Assembly (NCBI GenBank): GCA_023473405.1
Contig: JAMCZD010000399.1
Span: forward strand, 1-17,516
DNA length: 17,516 bases
Source of the DNA: Candidatus Omnitrophota bacterium
GTDB lineage: Bacteria > Verrucomicrobiota > Verrucomicrobiia > Limisphaerales > UBA1319
Reading direction: 5' to 3'
Below the pieces are notes generated by a model. It was not told the DNA's origin. It saw only the letters and a list, made by a program, of their open reading frames with translations, and made no database searches. Position numbers and translations under genes: made by a program. Of this stretch, positions 6,563-15,027 are shown piece by piece (the stretch's first letter is position 1; every line of letters begins with the position of its first letter).

Positions 6563-9205
6563 ATGGCGAAACACGCTGCCATTCCAATCGGGACGAGCCC
6601 TCGAAGGGGAATTCCCGTTAGTTTGCTGCCGATACCAGCCCTGATTATTCTGATTATAGTGGCGCATTTTAGCTTTGTGCCTTCGTTATTCTATGATCCA
6701 GCCTGGTTGATCCTTATCGGCAACATACTCTTTGTTGGTGTGGTTTGTTTCGTCGTGTCCTGGATTGCGTCAAGGAATTACAGGGTCACGGGCCGCATCC
6801 AGGTCCTTCTGCTGGGCTGTGGGGTCCTGATATTTGGAATCGGCGGAGTTCTGGCGGCCATATTGAGGGACTTGCCCGGCGGAGCCAACCTGAACGTCAC
6901 AGTCTACAACCTCGGGGCCTTGATGGGGGCGGTATTTCATTTTGCCGCGGCGTGGATACTTTTGGCGGCGATATCACCTGAAGTGGGGGCTGGACGAAAG
7001 AGATTGTGGCTGGGCTTTGGCTATGGCGGCGTTTCCCTGATTATGGCCGTAGTTACGGCGGCTTGCCTGGGGGGGGTCATGCCGCCGTTTTTCATTCAGG
7101 GCGTTGGCCCTACGCCCATTAGGCAGGCAGTCCTGGGAACTGCGGATATTCTGTTTGTGTTCTCATTCATCATTTTCATGGGAACATATCTCAGGAACAA
7201 GGAGGGTTTTCTGTATTGGTACGCGTGCGCCCTGGCCTTGACCGCCATTAGCCTAAGCGCCTTTTTTGTCGAGAGCTCGGTAGGCAGCCCGATTGGGTGG
7301 GCGGGCAGGTTCTCCCAGTACCTGGGCGGCGTCTATTTTCTCGTCTCTCTGCTGACCGCTGCCCGCAGTGCCCAAGACCGGGGCACGTCGCTGGACAACG
7401 TCCTGACGGCCTCTCTATCCGGTGTGGAAGAAAAGTTCCGCGCGCTCGCGGAGAATGCCCCCGACGCGATCCGGCGATTCGACAAGGACTTGCGCCACAT
7501 TTATGTGAACGCGGCAGGTTTGCGCCTGCTTGGGAAGCCGGCTGCCGCGGTCATCGGGAAAAACCTGGAAGAGGCCGGACTCTCCGAGGAACAATGCAGA
7601 CTTTGGAGGTCCAGGATTCTGGAGGTCTTCCAAACAGGGCAAAGAATGGGAATGGAGGATTATCTTCCGACGCAAAACGGCACCAGGTTTTTTCTGTCCC
7701 ATTGTGTCCCTGAATTCGGCGCCGACGGTCGCGTTGCCAATGTCCTGGTGGTCTCGCGCGACCTCACGGAGCGCAAACAGACCGAAGAGAAGCTCCGCCA
7801 ATTCACCGCTGAGCTTCAGGCTGCCAATGCCTCGTTGCAGGAGTCCCGCCAGGCCGCTCTCAAATTGGCGGAGGATGCCCAGCAAGCGCGCCAACAGGCG
7901 GAAAACCTCAATGTTGAACTCCGTAGCGAAGTCGAGGCACGCAAGCTGGTGGAGAAGAATCTGCGGCGCCTGAATCGGACCCTGAATGCGCGCAGCCACA
8001 GCGATCAGGCCCGGTTGCGCGCCCAGGAGGAATCCGCCTACTTGAACGAAGTTTGTCAAATCGTGGTAGGCGACTGTGGTCACGCAATGGTCTGGATCGG
8101 GTATGCGGAGCAAGACGGCGCCAAGAGCGTTCGACCGGCGGCCTGCGCCGGTTTCGAAGAGGGTTATCTCGATACGCTTAAGATCACCTGGGCCGACTCG
8201 GAACAAGATCGCAATCCCACCGGCACGGCGATCCTGACCGGGAAACCAAGTCTGTGTCGTGACATGCTCACCGATCCGCAGTCCGCGCCGTGGCGTGAAC
8301 AGGCCATCAAGCGAGGGTATGCTTCCTCGATTGCCCTGCCCCTGCGAGTGGATGACACGGCTTTAGGCGCTATTACCATCTATTCGCGAGAGCCAGACCC
8401 GTTCACGGAACACGAGGTGGAGTTGTTGAGCAAATTGGCCGACGACCTGGCTTATGGCATCACCACGCTGCGCTTGCGCCAGGCGCGCCTGAAAGCCGAG
8501 GAGTCGCTGCGCAAGACCGCCGCCGAATTGGCCAGGTCAAACCAAGACCTCGAACAGTTCGCTTATGTGGCTTCCCATGACCTGCAGGAGCCGTTGCGGG
8601 CTGTGGCCGGTTTCTTGAGCCTGCTGGAACGGCGTTGCCGGCACGAGCTCGACGAAAAGTCACACGAATACATCGCCGGCGCCGTGGGCGGTGTCACGCG
8701 CATGCAATCCCTCATCAATGCATTGCTCTCCTATTCCCGTATCGATCGTGGCAAAGCCTATGTCCCGGTCGACGTGCGGGCCGCCTTGGACAACGCCCTG
8801 GCCAATCTGCATACCAGCATCGAGGAAGCGAACGCGGTGATCTCGAGTTGTCCCCTTCCCACCGTCACAGGCGACGCCATTCAACTCACGCAGTTGTTCC
8901 AAAACCTCATCAGCAACGCGGTCAAGTTCCGCGGCAGCGCCCAGCCCGAGATTCAAATCAGCGCCCGGCTCGAATCCGGTTTTTGGCGTTTCGAGGTGCG
9001 GGACAATGGCATCGGCATTGATCCGCATTATGCCAGCCGGATTTTCCTTATCTTCCAACGATTGCATAATCGGAATAAATACCCGGGGACCGGCATTGGC
9101 CTTTCCATCTGCAAGAAGATCGTCGAACGTCACGGCGGCACAATTTGGTTGGACCCAAAACCGGGTCCTGGCGCAACCTTTTGCTTTACCCTTCCCGCCC
9201 AATAG
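6563..9205 (+). CDS. Membrane-bound sensor histidine kinase with PAS and GAF domains
   Basis: An 880-residue two-component sensor of the inner membrane. About eight hydrophobic segments fill residues 19-266, followed by a PAS domain (about 289-413) with the typical NAPDAIRRFD start and RDLTERK end. A coiled coil (about 405-480) leads to a GAF domain (about 490-632) and a second helical linker. The HisKA H-box FAYVASHDLQEPLRA holds the phospho-accepting H672. The ATPase domain shows the N-box (NLISNAVKF, near 785), DNGIGID (near 814) and GTGIGLSICKKIV (near 843). The H-box and the RLHNRNKYPGTG stretch are typical of phytochrome-type kinases, but no chromophore-binding domain is seen. There is no receiver domain and no response regulator in the window, so it is an orphan kinase. 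A run of eight G lies in the membrane region. Signal and partner are unknown. Confidence 0.92.
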   Translation: MAKHAAIPIGTSPRRGIPVSLLPIPALIILIIVAHFSFVPSLFYDPAWLILIGNILFVGVVCFVVSWIASRNYRVTGRIQVLLLGCGVLIFGIGGVLAAILRDLPGGANLNVTVYNLGALMGAVFHFAAAWILLAAISPEVGAGRKRLWLGFGYGGVSLIMAVVTAACLGGVMPPFFIQGVGPTPIRQAVLGTADILFVFSFIIFMGTYLRNKEGFLYWYACALALTAISLSAFFVESSVGSPIGWAGRFSQYLGGVYFLVSLLTAARSAQDRGTSLDNVLTASLSGVEEKFRALAENAPDAIRRFDKDLRHIYVNAAGLRLLGKPAAAVIGKNLEEAGLSEEQCRLWRSRILEVFQTGQRMGMEDYLPTQNGTRFFLSHCVPEFGADGRVANVLVVSRDLTERKQTEEKLRQFTAELQAANASLQESRQAALKLAEDAQQARQQAENLNVELRSEVEARKLVEKNLRRLNRTLNARSHSDQARLRAQEESAYLNEVCQIVVGDCGHAMVWIGYAEQDGAKSVRPAACAGFEEGYLDTLKITWADSEQDRNPTGTAILTGKPSLCRDMLTDPQSAPWREQAIKRGYASSIALPLRVDDTALGAITIYSREPDPFTEHEVELLSKLADDLAYGITTLRLRQARLKAEESLRKTAAELARSNQDLEQFAYVASHDLQEPLRAVAGFLSLLERRCRHELDEKSHEYIAGAVGGVTRMQSLINALLSYSRIDRGKAYVPVDVRAALDNALANLHTSIEEANAVISSCPLPTVTGDAIQLTQLFQNLISNAVKFRGSAQPEIQISARLESGFWRFEVRDNGIGIDPHYASRIFLIFQRLHNRNKYPGTGIGLSICKKIVERHGGTIWLDPKPGPGATFCFTLPAQ

Positions 9206-9352
9206 ATCCCGTGGTCTGCCGGCTCGAAGTCCGTTTGAATTCGGAGTTCTTGGAGACCCTTGGTAAATCAAATTGCGCCGGCAAATGGACCGGCCTATGC
9301 TGGCCGCGAATTAGCCTGAAGAGTGAGTTGAATCATTGCGCGAGTATATACC

Positions 9353-12300
9353 ATGAAAAGACCAAACGTTCTTAAACCGGACCGGCTGGCAAGACTGTTG
9401 GTTGCCGGCCTCCTGCTTTTAGCCGGGGCACCTTTTGGTCCCATCACCGTCGTCCAGGCCGACGTAAAGGCCTACGAGGGCCGCATCAAAATCCCCACTT
9501 ACCCGTGGTGGCCCCCGGTTCGTCATCCTTATTTCCGCGGAACCGATGGGCGCAATATCTATCCCTACCCGATGTTGGACAACTTGCGGCGCATCCAGGA
9601 ACCACATCTTTGGCGTACCGTGGTGCTCGAGAATGAGTATCTGCGTGTGACGTTTCTTCCGGAGTTGGGCGGGAGGATTTACGAGGTTTGGAACAAAATT
9701 ACCGATACCCCGGTTTTCTATGTGAACCACGTCATTAAACCTGGGCTGATCGGGCAATGCGGCGCCTGGATATCGGGCGGTGTCGAGTTCAATACCGGCC
9801 CGGCCGGCCATACCGTGAGCGCCGTCCAACCGGTCGACGTCGTAATTGCCCCGCCGAACCCGGATGGCTCACGATCGATCGCCGTCGGCGAAGTGGAGCG
9901 AGTTTATCGGACCCGCTGGACCGTGCTGGTAACCCTGCGGCCAGGTCGCTCGTTCCTCGAGGAAGCCATCCGCATCTATAATTCCACCGAAACCGTGCGC
10001 CCATATTACTTCTGGAATTGCACCGCCGCTCCCAACACCGACGGGTTCAGGTTTGTGTATCCCATGACGCTCGGCACGGACCACAGCGGCAGGACCTTTT
10101 ATACCTGGCCGATTTCGAACGGCAAGGACCTGAGCCTCGGCCGGAACTACCAGGACGCCTCATCTATCTTTGCTTATGAATGCAATCAGGACTTCTTCGG
10201 CTCCTACGATGAAGGGGCCGACTGCGGCGTTGTGGCTTACGCCAATCATCACTTGTTACCCGGCAAAAAGGCCTGGACCTGGGGTCATGGCGGCTACGGC
10301 ACCATGCATCAGATGGACCTGAGCGATACCGATGGACCATATAATGAGGTCCAGACGGGACCGCTCCCCACGCAGGCGGACGTGGGACGCCTTGATCCAT
10401 CGGAGGCGGTGGCTTGGAAGGAATGGTGGTATCCGGTCCATGGCATTGGCGGCTTTGATTTTGCCAACCGCGATGTCGCAGTTAAGGTCCTCCCGGAGGA
10501 GAATGGTCTTCGTCTCAGGATGATCGGGACTGGAACCTGGAGCCCGGTCCGGGTAAGCCTCTATCGACAAGGCATCCAAGTGGGCAGCGCGCGGTCGAAG
10601 CTCACCCCGCGGGAACCGGCTGAGCTAAAGTTCGAATATCAAGGCGCAATCGTTCCCGTCGAAATCGAAATCAGCGCCGGCAAGCAAATTCTGGCCCGGT
10701 TCCGTGCCCCACTCGATTTGCCGGTTCGGACGCCGCCCGCAAAAATTGCTGCCGGCGATTCGGCATCGGAACTGGCGCAGGCCGGGTGGCAGGAGTATCT
10801 CTTTGCGCGGTTCACCGAGGCCAAGGCGCAATTCAACCGGGCGCTCGAGAAGGACCCAAAATCAGTTACCGCTCTCACCGGTTTGGCCTACCTCGATTTG
10901 GACCGCGACACCGCGGCGACCGCAACCAACGCCCAGGCCGCGCTCGCAGTCGACCCGGATGCTGGCAGGGCTCACTTTGCCCTGGCCGTTGCCGAGTTCC
11001 GTCTGGATCACCAGGATGCAGCCCTCGACGAGGCATGGAAGGCCGCCCTGGATCCAGCCACGGCGATTCCCGGGCGTTCCCTGGCCGGCAAGATACTCAT
11101 CCGGCGCGGTGATTGGCAGGCGGCCATCAGGGCATTGGCGGAAACGGGTGCCAACCTTTGTGATCCGGTTTCCTGCAATCGCCTGGCCTTGGCCGAGCTT
11201 GAGATCGGCGACAAAGAGGCTGCCGCTAAACTGGCCCGCCAGAATTTACTCGCCGATCCGTTGGATACTTTCGCGCGCTCAATTCTCTGGTTGGCCGGCG
11301 AAAAGACCACCGCCTATGACTTGGCTCCTTTAATTTCCAGCAATACGCAGGACCTGCTCGACTTGGTGGCGGAATACGCCGAGCTCGGCCAGGAAGAGAG
11401 CGCTCTGGCGCTCCTGGCTGATTTCTATTTCAAGCCGCAGCGTGCTGCCCGTGAACCGGTTCCCTGCTATTGGGCCGCGTATCTCGCGCACCGGCTCGGG
11501 AAAGAGCAAGCGGCGACAGACTACCTCGCCCAGGCACGATCGGATTCAATTGAAGACATTTTCCCGCACCGGTACGAGACAATTCCCGTCTTGCGCTGGG
11601 CATTGGAATCGAATCCGAAAGATGGCAAGGCAACCCTGCTGCTGGGGCACCTGCTGTTTTCCCTTGGCCGCCACGCCGAGGGCCGGGCCGAGTGGCAACG
11701 TGCCGCCGATTTGGGTGAATCCCCGGCAGTCGCCTATCGCGCCCTGGGCATGGCTTGCCGCCAATTAGACGGCGACCTGGACAGTGCGTCCAAATACCTC
11801 GATTTGGCGCATCTCGCCGATCCTTCCGATCCAATTGTCGCGCGCGACCTGGGACAGGTGCTTTTTGCCCTGGCCGATAAGGCCGTTTCGAAGGACCAGA
11901 GCCGGGATTTGATCATGCGCACGCGCCAAATCTTGATGGCGGCTTTTCCAGCCGGCAAAGGCCGGTCGGATTTCGTCGCCCTGCTCGCCCGCGCCAATAA
12001 CCGGCTGGGTGATTATGGCGAGACGGCGAAGCTGTTGGACTCGGTTCGCATAACGATTTGGGAAGGAGCGCAGGAGGCGCACGACTTGTTCAAGGAGGCC
12101 CACCTCGAGCTGGGCAGTGCGCAGTTGGACGCTGGAAATCCAACTCGAGCGCTCGCTGAATTCAATCGCGCCCTCGAATATCCCAAAAACCTGGCGACGG
12201 GCAAACTGGAAGGCACACCCGAGGCGGATATCCAATATCTCCGCGGCCAGGCGCTTGCCGCCATCGGCCAGAAAGAAGCCGCTATCGAGGCCTGGCAAAA

Positions 12301-12385
12301 GGCGGCCAACGAACCCGCTTCGAAAAATGCCAAAATGGAGGAGGCCCGCGCGAAGGCGAAGAGGGCGCTCGAGGACGCCAAATAG
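9353..12385 (+). CDS. Exported DUF5107 and TPR-repeat protein
   Basis: A 1010-residue exported protein. Residues 1-37 form a signal peptide with a basic start, a Leu/Ala-rich core and a VQADV end. Residues about 40-440 match the DUF5107 pattern: an aromatic, Pro-rich start (TYPWWPPVRHPYF), then ENEYLRVTFLPELGGRIYE near 92-110, a string shared with aldose 1-epimerase-like (galactose mutarotase fold) domains, and many Trp/Tyr/His residues suited to sugar binding. From about 470 to the end the protein is a solenoid of tetratricopeptide-type helices, for example FTEAKAQFNRALEKDPKSVT. Carbohydrate binding or processing in the periplasm or at the cell surface is inference from the fold; no enzymatic activity can be assigned. 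It follows the histidine kinase on the same strand after 147 bases, so shared control is possible but not shown. Confidence 0.85.
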   Translation: MKRPNVLKPDRLARLLVAGLLLLAGAPFGPITVVQADVKAYEGRIKIPTYPWWPPVRHPYFRGTDGRNIYPYPMLDNLRRIQEPHLWRTVVLENEYLRVTFLPELGGRIYEVWNKITDTPVFYVNHVIKPGLIGQCGAWISGGVEFNTGPAGHTVSAVQPVDVVIAPPNPDGSRSIAVGEVERVYRTRWTVLVTLRPGRSFLEEAIRIYNSTETVRPYYFWNCTAAPNTDGFRFVYPMTLGTDHSGRTFYTWPISNGKDLSLGRNYQDASSIFAYECNQDFFGSYDEGADCGVVAYANHHLLPGKKAWTWGHGGYGTMHQMDLSDTDGPYNEVQTGPLPTQADVGRLDPSEAVAWKEWWYPVHGIGGFDFANRDVAVKVLPEENGLRLRMIGTGTWSPVRVSLYRQGIQVGSARSKLTPREPAELKFEYQGAIVPVEIEISAGKQILARFRAPLDLPVRTPPAKIAAGDSASELAQAGWQEYLFARFTEAKAQFNRALEKDPKSVTALTGLAYLDLDRDTAATATNAQAALAVDPDAGRAHFALAVAEFRLDHQDAALDEAWKAALDPATAIPGRSLAGKILIRRGDWQAAIRALAETGANLCDPVSCNRLALAELEIGDKEAAAKLARQNLLADPLDTFARSILWLAGEKTTAYDLAPLISSNTQDLLDLVAEYAELGQEESALALLADFYFKPQRAAREPVPCYWAAYLAHRLGKEQAATDYLAQARSDSIEDIFPHRYETIPVLRWALESNPKDGKATLLLGHLLFSLGRHAEGRAEWQRAADLGESPAVAYRALGMACRQLDGDLDSASKYLDLAHLADPSDPIVARDLGQVLFALADKAVSKDQSRDLIMRTRQILMAAFPAGKGRSDFVALLARANNRLGDYGETAKLLDSVRITIWEGAQEAHDLFKEAHLELGSAQLDAGNPTRALAEFNRALEYPKNLATGKLEGTPEADIQYLRGQALAAIGQKEAAIEAWQKAANEPASKNAKMEEARAKAKRALEDAK

Positions 12386-12408
12386 GTTTGGCAGACTTTC
12401 TGGCGAAG

Positions 12409-12427
12409 GCCGCAAAGACCGCGAAGG
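12409..12427. repeat. GCAAAGACCGCGAAGG-type intergenic motif, copy 2
   Basis: GCCGCAAAGACCGCGAAGG lies 24 bases after the stop of the DUF5107 gene and shares the core GCAAAGA-CGC-AAGG with the motif at 4985-5006. The similarity is short, so common descent is only suggested. Confidence 0.3.
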
Positions 12428-12492
12428 TTTTACTCCCCAGGCCGTCTTCGCAAGGCCTTATTCATCGCGAGCCTGATTTGCTTTTATTCTGC

Positions 12493-12522
12493 TTGATGCC
12501 ATGGTGGAGGTGCGGCTTAATA
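12493..12522 (+). promoter_or_regulatory. Predicted promoter of the SRP RNA gene
   Basis: TTGATG (12493-12498, four of six -35 bases) is separated by 18 bases from TTAATA (12517-12522), a weak -10 match. The predicted start at about 12529 agrees with the 5' end of the SRP RNA inferred independently from folding (12531-12534). A weaker alternative, TTCATC at 12461 with TATTCT at 12485, would start near 12497. Confidence 0.35.
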
Positions 12523-12530
12523 GGGCCTGA

Positions 12531-12628
12531 TTTTGCCAGGGCCCATGGAATGTGGACTTACGAACCCCGCCAGGGCAGGAATGCAGCAACGGTAGTTTGT
12601 TCCGCATCTGCCGTGGTCACCCTGGCAT
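12531..12628 (+). ncRNA. ffs: Signal recognition particle 4.5S RNA
   Basis: The RNA scaffold that binds Ffh and targets nascent membrane proteins. The sequence folds into one long hairpin. The stems are 12534-12541 with 12620-12627 (8 bp), 12543-12548 with 12611-12616 (6 bp), 12550-12555 with 12602-12607 (6 bp), and 12560-12565 with 12595-12600 (6 bp including one G-U). CCG/CGG at 12567-12569 and 12590-12592 flank the symmetric loop formed by CCAGG and AGCAA. A 3 bp stem then closes a GGAA tetraloop at 12578-12581. This tip, with GGGCAGGAAUGCAGCAACGG, is the conserved Ffh-binding domain. Length of about 98 nt fits the small bacterial class without an Alu domain. It lies just before dnaX, as in Bacillus. 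Confidence 0.9.
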
Positions 12629-12654
12629 GTTGTGATTTTGGACTTTCAGTTTAA

Positions 12655-14523
12655 ATGGCGTATCAAGTCATAGCGCGCAAATACCGACCACAACGATTCG
12701 CCGATGTCGTCGGTCAGGAACACGTCACCCAGACCCTGGCCAACGCCATCAAGCAGAACCGCATCGCCCATGCCTACCTGTTCGTCGGACCACGCGGAAC
12801 CGGCAAAACCACCATCGCCCGTATCTTTGCCAAGTGCCTGAATTGCACCGACGGCCCCAAAACGGATTTTCCCGATGACGACCCGCGTTGCCGCGAGATC
12901 AGCGAAGGCAGATCGTTGGACGTTTTGGAGATCGACGGCGCCAGCAATCGCGGGATCGAGGAAATACGCGCCTTGCGCGAGACCGTGAAGTATGCCCCGG
13001 CGGCGTCGCGTTTCAAAATTTACATCATTGACGAAGTTCACATGCTCACCAAGGAGGCCTTCAACGCGCTTTTGAAGACCCTCGAGGAACCGCCCGCGCA
13101 TGTGAAATTCATGTTCGCCACCACGGAACCGGAGAAGGTCTTGCCCACCATCCTCTCCCGCTGTCTCCGCTTCGACCTCCGCCGGATACCGGTGTCTCTG
13201 ATTGTCAATCACCTGGACAAGATCGCCAAATTGGAACAGGTGGACATTGACGCCGCCGCCCTTCATGCCATTGCCCGCGGGGCCGAGGGTTGCATGCGCG
13301 ACGCCGAATCGGCCCTGGATCAGCTCATCAGCTTCTGCGGCTCAAAAATTGTCGAGACCGATGTGTTGTCCATGTTCGGTCTCACGTCGCGGGGCCAGGT
13401 CCATGAGCTGGCCGGGGCGGTGCTGGCGGGCGACATGAATGCCGCCTTGCACCGGCTCAATGAATTGGCCGGCAACGGCAAAGACTTGAGCCGGTTGCTG
13501 TCCGATCTGCTGAATCATTTTCGCAACCTGCTCCTGTTCCAAATTACCCAAGGCGACCTTGATGTGCTCGAAGCAACCGAGGTTGAAGCCGATGTTTTGA
13601 AGAAACAATCGAGAACCATCGACTCCGACGCCCTCACTCAAATCATGGAGGTCCTTGCCGATTCCGAGAGCCGGCTTCGAGACGCAGCCTCGAAGAAAAC
13701 GATGGTCGAGCTCGCCTTGATCAAGGCCATTCAGGCGCGCGCCGCCGTAAGCCTCGACGCCGTGCTGCAGCAATTGCGGCAATTGCGAAGGTCGAGCGCG
13801 GCCGGCTCATCCGCTCAGCCGATTGGCGCCACGGCCGGCCTTGTGTCCGAGACGGCTGGCAAAGCCTCTGGCGTTGAACCTGTCACATCGGCCCCGTCAA
13901 CACCCCCGGTCGCCGAACCGAGACGGAGACGAACGTCATCCACCCCAGCCGTTGCTGACAAGGCGGAGGTTGCTCCGGCGTTGGAATCATCCGCCGCGAC
14001 CAGGGAAACCCATCATGCAATTCGGGACAATCCCAACGCCGACGCCACCGGCGATTTGGAGTCGCTCTGGAAAAATGTGTTGGAAGCCGTGGGCCGGGCA
14101 AGCATGTTTACGCGCAGCTACCTGCTTCAAGCGCGGCCTGTCTCGTTTTCCAACCACGTGCTCACCATCGGATTCGACCCTGAATTCGTCGACCAGTTGG
14201 AATTGGTGGATAGTCCCAATAGCCGGACGTTGATCCAGACAAAGCTGCGTGAGTTGTGCGGCGCTGATATTCAGGTGAAATTCGTGCGCGCTGAATCCGC
14301 CGGCAAACCGCCGACATCAGCGGTACCGTCTTTCCGGGAATCCAATGACGCCGCCCCGCAGGAGTCCCCCTCCAGTCGCAACACTCCAACCGCAACAGAG
14401 ACAAAACCCACGGCAACCAAAGCCCCCGCGGTTCCATTAGGCAAAGAGGATTTCAAAAACGACCCGCTCATCAAACAGGCGCTCGAGATTTTTAGGGGGC
14501 AGATCGTCGAGGTTCGCGCTTGA
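12655..14523 (+). CDS. dnaX: DNA polymerase III subunit gamma/tau
   Basis: A 622-residue clamp-loader ATPase that loads the sliding clamp and, through its C-terminal part, ties the polymerase to the helicase. The AAA+ core shows Walker A GPRGTGKT (45-52, K51), Walker B IYIIDEVHML (D126, E127), sensor 1 in FATTEP, and the SRC motif with R169. The zinc module is altered: C64 and C79 are in place, C61 is extra, and the middle two cysteines are replaced by the acidic stretch TDFPDDDPRC. The collar domain follows to about residue 370, then a Pro/Ala/Thr-rich linker, a tau-like domain (about 460-550), another low-complexity linker and the conserved tail DPLIKQALEIFRGQIV. No A-AAA-AAG slippery site is seen, so a separate gamma product is not predicted. 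The ATG lies 26 bases after the SRP RNA; no clear ribosome binding site is visible. Confidence 0.96.
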   Translation: MAYQVIARKYRPQRFADVVGQEHVTQTLANAIKQNRIAHAYLFVGPRGTGKTTIARIFAKCLNCTDGPKTDFPDDDPRCREISEGRSLDVLEIDGASNRGIEEIRALRETVKYAPAASRFKIYIIDEVHMLTKEAFNALLKTLEEPPAHVKFMFATTEPEKVLPTILSRCLRFDLRRIPVSLIVNHLDKIAKLEQVDIDAAALHAIARGAEGCMRDAESALDQLISFCGSKIVETDVLSMFGLTSRGQVHELAGAVLAGDMNAALHRLNELAGNGKDLSRLLSDLLNHFRNLLLFQITQGDLDVLEATEVEADVLKKQSRTIDSDALTQIMEVLADSESRLRDAASKKTMVELALIKAIQARAAVSLDAVLQQLRQLRRSSAAGSSAQPIGATAGLVSETAGKASGVEPVTSAPSTPPVAEPRRRRTSSTPAVADKAEVAPALESSAATRETHHAIRDNPNADATGDLESLWKNVLEAVGRASMFTRSYLLQARPVSFSNHVLTIGFDPEFVDQLELVDSPNSRTLIQTKLRELCGADIQVKFVRAESAGKPPTSAVPSFRESNDAAPQESPSSRNTPTATETKPTATKAPAVPLGKEDFKNDPLIKQALEIFRGQIVEVRA

Positions 14524-14584
14524 AGAGCTTCGATGGCCTGCAACAGTAACCTTTTTAAAGTCAAACCCAATTCAATTCATTCCT

Positions 14585-14896
14585 ATGTCCAGCATTGGCA
14601 AACTAATGAAACAGGCCGCGCGCATTCAGCGGCAGATGGAAGAAGTCCAAGCCCAACTGAGCTCGCGGACCATCGAGGCCACGAGCGGCGGCGGCGTGGT
14701 AAAGGTCACCGCCAAGTGTGACGGAACCCTGGCTGCGATCAAGATCGATCCGCAAGCGGTCAATCCCGCCGACACTCAATTGCTCGAAGACATGATCCTT
14801 ACCGCCACCAACAGCGCCTTGGCCCAGGCCAAGGAAATCTCCAATAACGAGATGGGCAAGGTTACCTCCGGGTTTAACATCCCCGGTTTGGTGTAA
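14585..14896 (+). CDS. ebfC: YbaB/EbfC family nucleoid-associated protein
   Basis: A 103-residue small DNA-binding protein, the normal length for the family, which forms tweezer-like dimers and binds DNA with little or moderate sequence preference. The sequence has the family order: helix KLMKQAARIQRQMEEVQAQL, then the glycine-rich turn ATSGGGVVKVTAKCDG, the strand AAIKIDP, and a long C-terminal helix ending in GFNIPGLV. It lies 61 bases after dnaX and upstream of recR. The dnaX-ebfC-recR order is widely conserved and suggests a link with replication or recombinational repair, although its exact job is not settled. No strong ribosome binding site precedes the ATG. Confidence 0.93.
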   Translation: MSSIGKLMKQAARIQRQMEEVQAQLSSRTIEATSGGGVVKVTAKCDGTLAAIKIDPQAVNPADTQLLEDMILTATNSALAQAKEISNNEMGKVTSGFNIPGLV

Positions 14897-14927
14897 ATCG
14901 ATTCGACGGGCAAAAAGGGCGCGTCTC

Positions 14928-14994
14928 ACGCTCCATGCCGAAGCGCGAAACATCCAACGCTCCCACTCTCCGACGCTCATACGCTCCACGCTCC
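14928..14994. repeat. ACGCTCC heptamer cluster
   Basis: ACGCTCC occurs at 14928, 14957, 14981 and 14988, with a variant ACGCTCA at 14973. The last two copies are in perfect tandem. The cluster fills most of the 131-base gap between ebfC and recR. It is another heptad-type intergenic repeat, different in sequence from the one at the left end of the window. No function is evident. Confidence 0.55.
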
Positions 14995-15027
14995 GCATCC
15001 CCATCAATGTTCCCCTGACGACATCCC

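Noticed and set aside
7415..8206. Minus-strand open frame of 263 codons inside the histidine kinase
   Set aside because: It lies antisense to the PAS-GAF region, where the plus-strand frame has clear domains; such frames are common in GC-rich coding DNA.
9322..9350. Promoter TTGAAT with TATATA before the DUF5107 gene
   Set aside because: The spacing between the boxes is only 11 bases, far from the usual 16-18.
12496..12530. SRP RNA extending upstream to 12496, giving about 133 nt
   Set aside because: The 5' arm starting at about 12534 gives longer uninterrupted pairing with the 3' arm and the normal length of about 98 nt, and a promoter fits just upstream.
12388..12654. Open frame of 88 codons between the DUF5107 gene and dnaX
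   Set aside because: It covers the SRP RNA, which is supported by a detailed fold; the protein has no recognisable feature.
13330..14470. Programmed frameshift in dnaX making a short gamma form
   Set aside because: No A-AAA-AAG slippery site is present; the A runs near 13345 and 14455 are too short or in the wrong frame.
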